Shown here: positions 60,197 through 64,000 of the stretch, piece by piece | Numbering within the stretch: the first letter of the stretch is position 1 | Layout: the number at the start of each line of letters is the position of its first letter | Source: Gallionella sp. | GTDB lineage: Bacteria > Pseudomonadota > Gammaproteobacteria > Burkholderiales > Gallionellaceae | NCBI GenBank assembly: GCA_028707275.1 | Contig: JAQTUP010000001.1 | Location: forward strand, 62,001-126,000 | DNA: 64,000 bases | Reading direction: 5' to 3' | Made by a program: the position numbers and the translations under genes | The notes under the pieces: generated by a model | Told to the model about the DNA's origin: nothing | The model's database searches: none | The model's input: the letters and a program-made list of their open reading frames with translations, nothing else

Positions 60197-62185
60197 TCAG
60201 TGTAGCTGCTGATAAATCTTTTCGGCAAGCGATTTGCTGATTCCTTCGACCTGCGCCAGCTGTTCGACGCTGGCCAGCTGCACTTCGCGCAGACCGCCAA
60301 AGTGGGTCAGAAGGCTGCGGCGGCGCTTATCTCCCACCCCGGCAATCTCCTCCAGGCTGGATGTGGTGCGTATTTTCGCCCGCCTCGCGCGATGGCCGGT
60401 AATGGCGAAGCGGTGCGCCTCGTCGCGAATTTGCTGGATGAGATGCAACGCAGGATCATCGCCTGGCATCTGCCGGGCACGGCCATCGGGAAAAATCAGC
60501 TGCTCCATTCCGGCCTTACGCTCCACCCCCTTGGCCACCCCCACCAGAGCCAGATCAAGTCCTAATTCCTGCATCACCTCCATCGCGACATGCAATTGCC
60601 CCAGCCCGCCGTCGATCAAAACCAGATCAGGCAGCGCACCCTCCCCCTTTCGACCTGACTCAGGACAGCTTTCAGCAAATTTCCGGTAACGGCGTGTCAG
60701 CGCCTCGCGCATCGCCGCATAGTCGTCGCCGGGCGTAATGCCGCGCGCACGGGTTCCTTCTGCTGCATTCAGGGCTGGCTCTTCGAGGCCGCGCAGGACA
60801 GGCCCTTCGACGGGGCTCAGGACAGGAATGTTAAAGCGGCGGTATTGCGAGGAGCGCATTTCCAGATTGTCGTACACCACGCAGGAGGCCACCGTCGCCT
60901 CCCCCATGGTATGGCTGATATCAAAACACTCGATGCGTTGCAGCGCGGGCATATCCAGCCAGGCGCGCAAGCGATCCAGGCGCAAAGACTGGCCGCCCAG
61001 TTGCATCACGCGCTGCGCCAGCGCCTGCTGTGCATTGCGCTGTGCCATCTCCTGCCACTGGCGACGCTCCCCGCTCAGGGCTGTGCTGATTTTCACCTGA
61101 TGCCCGGCCTGCGAACTTAGCAATTGAGCAAGGGACACGTCACTGCATTCGGCCTCCAGCACCAGCCACGGGGGGACAGCGCGATTTAAATAATGCTGCG
61201 CGATGAACGCCTGCACGATTTCATCTGCTGCCAGCCCCTCGGCATGTTCGGGAAAAAAGTTTTTATCCCCCACATGACGCCCGCCGCGCACCATCGCCAG
61301 ATTCACGCAGACCATACCCTCAGCCATCGCCAGCGCGATGATGTCGGCATCGGTGGTGCCGCCGGTTGATTCGACAAACTGCTTTTGCTGCACGGTATGC
61401 AAAGCGCGCAACTGGTCGCGCAGCACGGCGGCCTGCTCGTAGTGCTGAGCTTCTGCCGCCTGATCCATCGCCTCGCGCAACGTGCGCTCGACCTCCCCGT
61501 GACGGCCTTGCAGCAACAGGACGGCGCGATGGATGTCGGCGCTGTAATCAGCAGCTGAAATCAAATCGACACAGGGCGCGGTGCAGCGGTTGATCTGGTG
61601 CTGCAAACAAGGCCGCGTGCGATGGTTAAACACGCTATCTTCGCAGGTTCTGATACGAAAAATCTTCTGCAACAGCTGAATCGTTTCGCGAGCGGCATAC
61701 GAATTAGGATACGGCCCGAAGTATTGATGTTGTTTATTGGGGGTGCCGCGATAATACGTCAGCCTGGGAAACGCATCCCCCGTGAGCACGATATAAGGAT
61801 AGGATTTGTCGTCACGAAACAGTATGTTATAGCGCGGTTTTAGCGACTTGATCAGATTGTTTTCAAGCAGCAGCGCCTCGGCTTCAGAGCGCGTCACCGT
61901 TGTTTCGATACGCGCAATGTGCGAGACCATCAGGCGGATGCGCGGCGAAACATGGCTCTTCTGAAAATAGGATGACACGCGCTTTTTGAGCTGAACCGCC
62001 TTACCGACATAGAGCACCGCGCCCTTGTCATCGTAATAGCGATACACACCCGGCAGCAAGGGCAGGCTGTCCAGAATCGGTTTAGGATCGAAGGCCCCGT
62101 CGTTCGGGGGTGCAGGTTCGGTGCTCAAGATATCCGGCAAGGCCGCCGGGTCAGGCTGCCTGCTGCTCCAGCGTGAAGGACGCAT
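60197..62185 (-). CDS. uvrC: UvrC, excinuclease ABC subunit C
   Basis: A 662-residue nuclease that makes both incisions in nucleotide excision repair. GIY-YIG domain at about 45-125 ([23 protein letters not shown]), UVR motif near 240, RNase H-like endonuclease ([31 protein letters not shown]), and tandem helix-hairpin-helix at the end ([19 protein letters not shown]). It is longer than E. coli UvrC (610). Part of this is a 28-codon insertion between RRFNI and GITPGDDY. The first 45 residues also look extended and overlap rlmJ by 35 bases, so the true start may be later. Confidence 0.95.
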   Translation of the reverse strand: MRPSRWSSRQPDPAALPDILSTEPAPPNDGAFDPKPILDSLPLLPGVYRYYDDKGAVLYVGKAVQLKKRVSSYFQKSHVSPRIRLMVSHIARIETTVTRSEAEALLLENNLIKSLKPRYNILFRDDKSYPYIVLTGDAFPRLTYYRGTPNKQHQYFGPYPNSYAARETIQLLQKIFRIRTCEDSVFNHRTRPCLQHQINRCTAPCVDLISAADYSADIHRAVLLLQGRHGEVERTLREAMDQAAEAQHYEQAAVLRDQLRALHTVQQKQFVESTGGTTDADIIALAMAEGMVCVNLAMVRGGRHVGDKNFFPEHAEGLAADEIVQAFIAQHYLNRAVPPWLVLEAECSDVSLAQLLSSQAGHQVKISTALSGERRQWQEMAQRNAQQALAQRVMQLGGQSLRLDRLRAWLDMPALQRIECFDISHTMGEATVASCVVYDNLEMRSSQYRRFNIPVLSPVEGPVLRGLEEPALNAAEGTRARGITPGDDYAAMREALTRRYRKFAESCPESGRKGEGALPDLVLIDGGLGQLHVAMEVMQELGLDLALVGVAKGVERKAGMEQLIFPDGRARQMPGDDPALHLIQQIRDEAHRFAITGHRARRAKIRTTSSLEEIAGVGDKRRRSLLTHFGGLREVQLASVEQLAQVEGISKSLAEKIYQQLH
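60743..60826 (-). repeat. Repeat element inserted in frame in uvrC
   Basis: 84 bp (28 codons) that interrupt the otherwise continuous UvrC sequence [13 protein letters not shown]. It carries the TTCGAC-N6-TCAGGACAG motif of a widespread dispersed repeat. A second, shorter relative of this motif lies at about 60645-60670 in the same gene and encodes ESGRKGEGA just before [10 protein letters not shown]. Confidence 0.75.
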
Positions 62186-62990
62186 CCTTGTCCTGCCCCA
62201 GATGTTTTACCAGATAAGGCATCACCTGTTGCATCGCAGCATGCAGATTCCACGGCGGATTGAGCACAAACATGCCGCTGCCGTGCATGCCAAACCCGTC
62301 TTCACCGGGAGCTTGTACGCTGAGGGAGACGTGCAGCCAGCTCTTCACCGGCAGTCGTTTGAGCTGCTCCGGCAATTGTCTGGCGTCGTTGCGTTGCAAC
62401 TGTGGGTACCAGACGGCATAAACACCACCGGGGAAGCGTTTCAACCCCTCCCCCAGCGCGGATACCACGCGCTGATAATCCTGCTTGTCTTCGTAAGGGG
62501 GATCGATCAGCACCAGCGCACGGCGCGGAGGCGGCGGCAGCAAGGCTTTAAACGCACCGAAACCGTCAGCTGTCTGCATCAGCACGCCCTGTCCTGCAAA
62601 ATTCTCACGCAGGAGTTCGCTGTCACTCGGGTGCAGCTCGAACAGGCGCATTTTATCGCCCTCGCGCAACAGCGCCTGCGCCACCAGGGGAGAGCCGGGA
62701 TAGAGCCTCAGCTGCCCGTCCGGATTGATACTCTTGACCAGCGCGACATAGTCCGCAAGAGGGGCTGGCATATCTTCCCTCTCCCACAGACGCGCGATTC
62801 CGCTTTCATACTCGGCATTTTGCGTGGCATAACCGCTGTCGAGCTTATAGCAACCCGCACCGGCATGGGTATCTATGTACCAGAAGGGTTTATCCTTTTG
62901 CGCCAGATAGCGCAGCAACTGCATTTCGATAAAGTGCTTCAGCACATCGGCGTGATTGCCGGCGTGAAAGGCGTGGCGGTAACTGAGCAT
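62151..62990 (-). CDS. rlmJ: 23S rRNA (adenine(2030)-N6)-methyltransferase RlmJ
   Basis: About 279 residues from the ATG at 62990 ([19 protein letters not shown]), the conserved start; length equals E. coli RlmJ (280). [13 protein letters not shown] is the AdoMet-binding motif and [14 protein letters not shown] the catalytic [12 protein letters not shown] and GMFVLNPPW follow. It modifies A2030 of 23S rRNA. Confidence 0.94.
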   Translation of the reverse strand: MLSYRHAFHAGNHADVLKHFIEMQLLRYLAQKDKPFWYIDTHAGAGCYKLDSGYATQNAEYESGIARLWEREDMPAPLADYVALVKSINPDGQLRLYPGSPLVAQALLREGDKMRLFELHPSDSELLRENFAGQGVLMQTADGFGAFKALLPPPPRRALVLIDPPYEDKQDYQRVVSALGEGLKRFPGGVYAVWYPQLQRNDARQLPEQLKRLPVKSWLHVSLSVQAPGEDGFGMHGSGMFVLNPPWNLHAAMQQVMPYLVKHLGQDKDASFTLEQQAA

Positions 62991-63062
62991 AAAATAAATT
63001 CGGTAATTTTCAGGCTGCAATTGTGCCACGCACAGGGCGATTTAACAAAGTGCTATGGTTAT

Positions 63063-63251
63063 TTAGGATTGCTTTTTCAGATTACCCTTCCAACCGCAGG
63101 ACTCGCAGTAATAGCGCCTGACCGGCACAATCATACTGATCATTTTATCGATCAGTCGACGATCAACACGTTCCAGATATACAGACTGACAAACCGGACA
63201 AGATGAAACTCGTATAGTCGGCTTAATTGCTGTGTAGATATGTCTGGTCAT
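63063..63251 (-). CDS. Small zinc-ribbon protein A
   Basis: A 62-residue protein with CPVC near the start and CESCGW near the end, a four-cysteine zinc ribbon. Between them lie DRRLIDKMISMIVPVRRYY. Closely resembles the protein at 63454-63696. Function unknown. Confidence 0.65.
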   Translation of the reverse strand: MTRHIYTAIKPTIRVSSCPVCQSVYLERVDRRLIDKMISMIVPVRRYYCESCGWKGNLKKQS

Positions 63252-63453
63252 GGGAACAAATTTACGAAAAAAGAAAGTATTGATGTTAAATCAGTATCCT
63301 TACACAATTCTTTCAGCAAAATTTCAGCTAGCCCCCGGATACAAAGCCAACTCAGCCCGAATGTAGCTACAGATAATCAGGACGGTATCGGTGTTGATCC
63401 ATTTGACTTGCAGGCAAAAGCTTTTCCCCCGGCTTTTCGAAACAACCGTTATT

Positions 63454-63696
63454 TCAGTCAGTTTTCAGGTTGCCCGACCAGCCGCAGACATCACAGTGAT
63501 AACGCCTTATTTCGATAAAAATTGATACCAGCTTGTCAACCCTGCGCCTCTGCACACGGTTCAAGTGCGCAGAATGACAGGCCGGGCAGTGTTTGTTCAA
63601 AGGTTGAACAGGGGAAATTGTTTCGACGTTTTTACAGATGGGCATAGAAAGTACAGCAGGTATAATTGACTTCACTATACAGCATAAAAATAACAA
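63454..63696 (-). CDS. Small zinc-ribbon protein B
   Basis: An 80-residue protein whose C-terminal 47 residues (HCPACHSAHLNRVQRRRVDK ... RRYHCDVCGWSGNLK) match the neighbouring zinc-ribbon protein at about half of all positions. The pair arose by duplication. Function unknown. Confidence 0.65.
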   Translation of the reverse strand: MLFLCCIVKSIIPAVLSMPICKNVETISPVQPLNKHCPACHSAHLNRVQRRRVDKLVSIFIEIRRYHCDVCGWSGNLKTD

Positions 63697-63734
63697 TAAA
63701 ATTAAACCGTTATACTTTCAGGCGCATATGCAGA

Positions 63735-64000
63735 TCAGGAAGGCAGATCGTCCGCCTGACCTGTTAAGGCCGCGAGCTCCGCCTCGGTAAAGCCTGCCGC
63801 CCGCCGCGCGGGAAAATTGAACGGGCCGCGCAACACGGGAGCGGCGTGTTTTACTGCCAGATCGGCATAAGTTGCCGTCATATCCAGTCCTCGCTGCCCG
63901 CACAAATAGCCGTACCAGCGATTACCGATGGCCACATGACCTACCTCATCCCTCAGGATGATATCCATGATCGCGGCGGCAGCCAGATCTCCTGCCTGCG
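63735..64000 (-). CDS. DUF455 ferritin-like protein, C-terminal part
   Basis: The frame is open to the right window edge; the visible 88 residues are the C-terminus. AGDLAAAAIMDIILRDEVGHVAIGNRWY carries the metal-binding E-x2-H of a ferritin-like di-iron fold, and RGPFNFPARRAAGF is conserved in the DUF455 (COG2833) family. The reaction is not established. The start lies beyond the window. Confidence 0.85.
   Translation of the reverse strand, partial: QAGDLAAAAIMDIILRDEVGHVAIGNRWYGYLCGQRGLDMTATYADLAVKHAAPVLRGPFNFPARRAAGFTEAELAALTGQADDLPS

Noticed and set aside
62121-63206. A 361-codon forward frame
   Set aside because: It lies antisense to rlmJ, which has clear conserved motifs; no recognisable domain in the forward frame.

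Overview
The window looks like a betaproteobacterial chromosome (perhaps Nitrosomonadales; inferred from pgsA-uvrC-rlmJ, the Pro-Arg-His tRNA cluster and the DUF455 gene, not proven). Most of it, from the left edge to about 58.98 kb, appears to be accessory DNA: an integrated conjugative element (ICE) with F-type transfer genes and a heavy load of phage-defence genes. The right end of the element is marked by a tyrosine integrase whose gene stops just short of the 3' end of a tRNA-His gene. The left end is not visible.

Region 1 (1-15.5 kb) is one long leftward operon: WYL regulator, BrxF-like P-loop protein, BrxC/PglY-like ATPase (DUF6079), a small repeat-bearing protein, an AlbA_2/ATPase protein, SIR2, HerA, a protein with a PD-(D/E)xK-like motif, a zinc-ribbon DNA methyltransferase, and the first 46 codons of a helicase-like gene. 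The order brxF-brxC-methyltransferase-helicase matches BREX type 3, but a five-gene module containing a SIR2-HerA pair sits inside it, joined by short overlaps. The island ends exactly at a decayed abiE toxin-antitoxin locus.

Region 2 (16.5-20 kb) carries an MBOAT acyltransferase with an SGNH partner and two membrane proteins. Region 3 (20-25.1 kb) has DUF4400, TraD, a MobI-like protein and a plasmid-type replication initiator with iteron-like repeats on both sides. Region 4 (25.4-37 kb) is a second defence cluster: a separate SIR2-HerA-KTSC operon, a 1708-residue Avs-like STAND NTPase with an N-terminal nuclease motif, and an IS91-type element with its own tyrosine recombinase. Region 5 (37-38.4 kb) holds vapBC and a membrane protein.

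Region 6 (38.4-53.8 kb) is the transfer operon, transcribed leftward: FlhD- and FlhC-like activators (SetCD/AcaCD type), lytic transglycosylase, OmpA-like lipoprotein, TraA, L, E, K, B, DsbC, V, C, TrbI, F, H and G. No relaxase, TraU, TraW, TrbC or TraN is present in the window. Region 7 (53.8-58.9 kb) is the control and integration end: a lambda-O-like replication gene with iterons inside its coding sequence, a divergent XRE repressor, and an operon of accessory genes, an excisionase-like protein and the integrase. Similar operator-like sequences lie at both promoters, suggesting one repressor governs replication/transfer activation and excision together.

Region 8 (58.98-64 kb) is ordinary chromosome: tRNA-His, tRNA-Arg, two identical tRNA-Pro, pgsA, uvrC (with an in-frame repeat insertion), rlmJ, two paralogous zinc-ribbon proteins and a truncated DUF455 gene.
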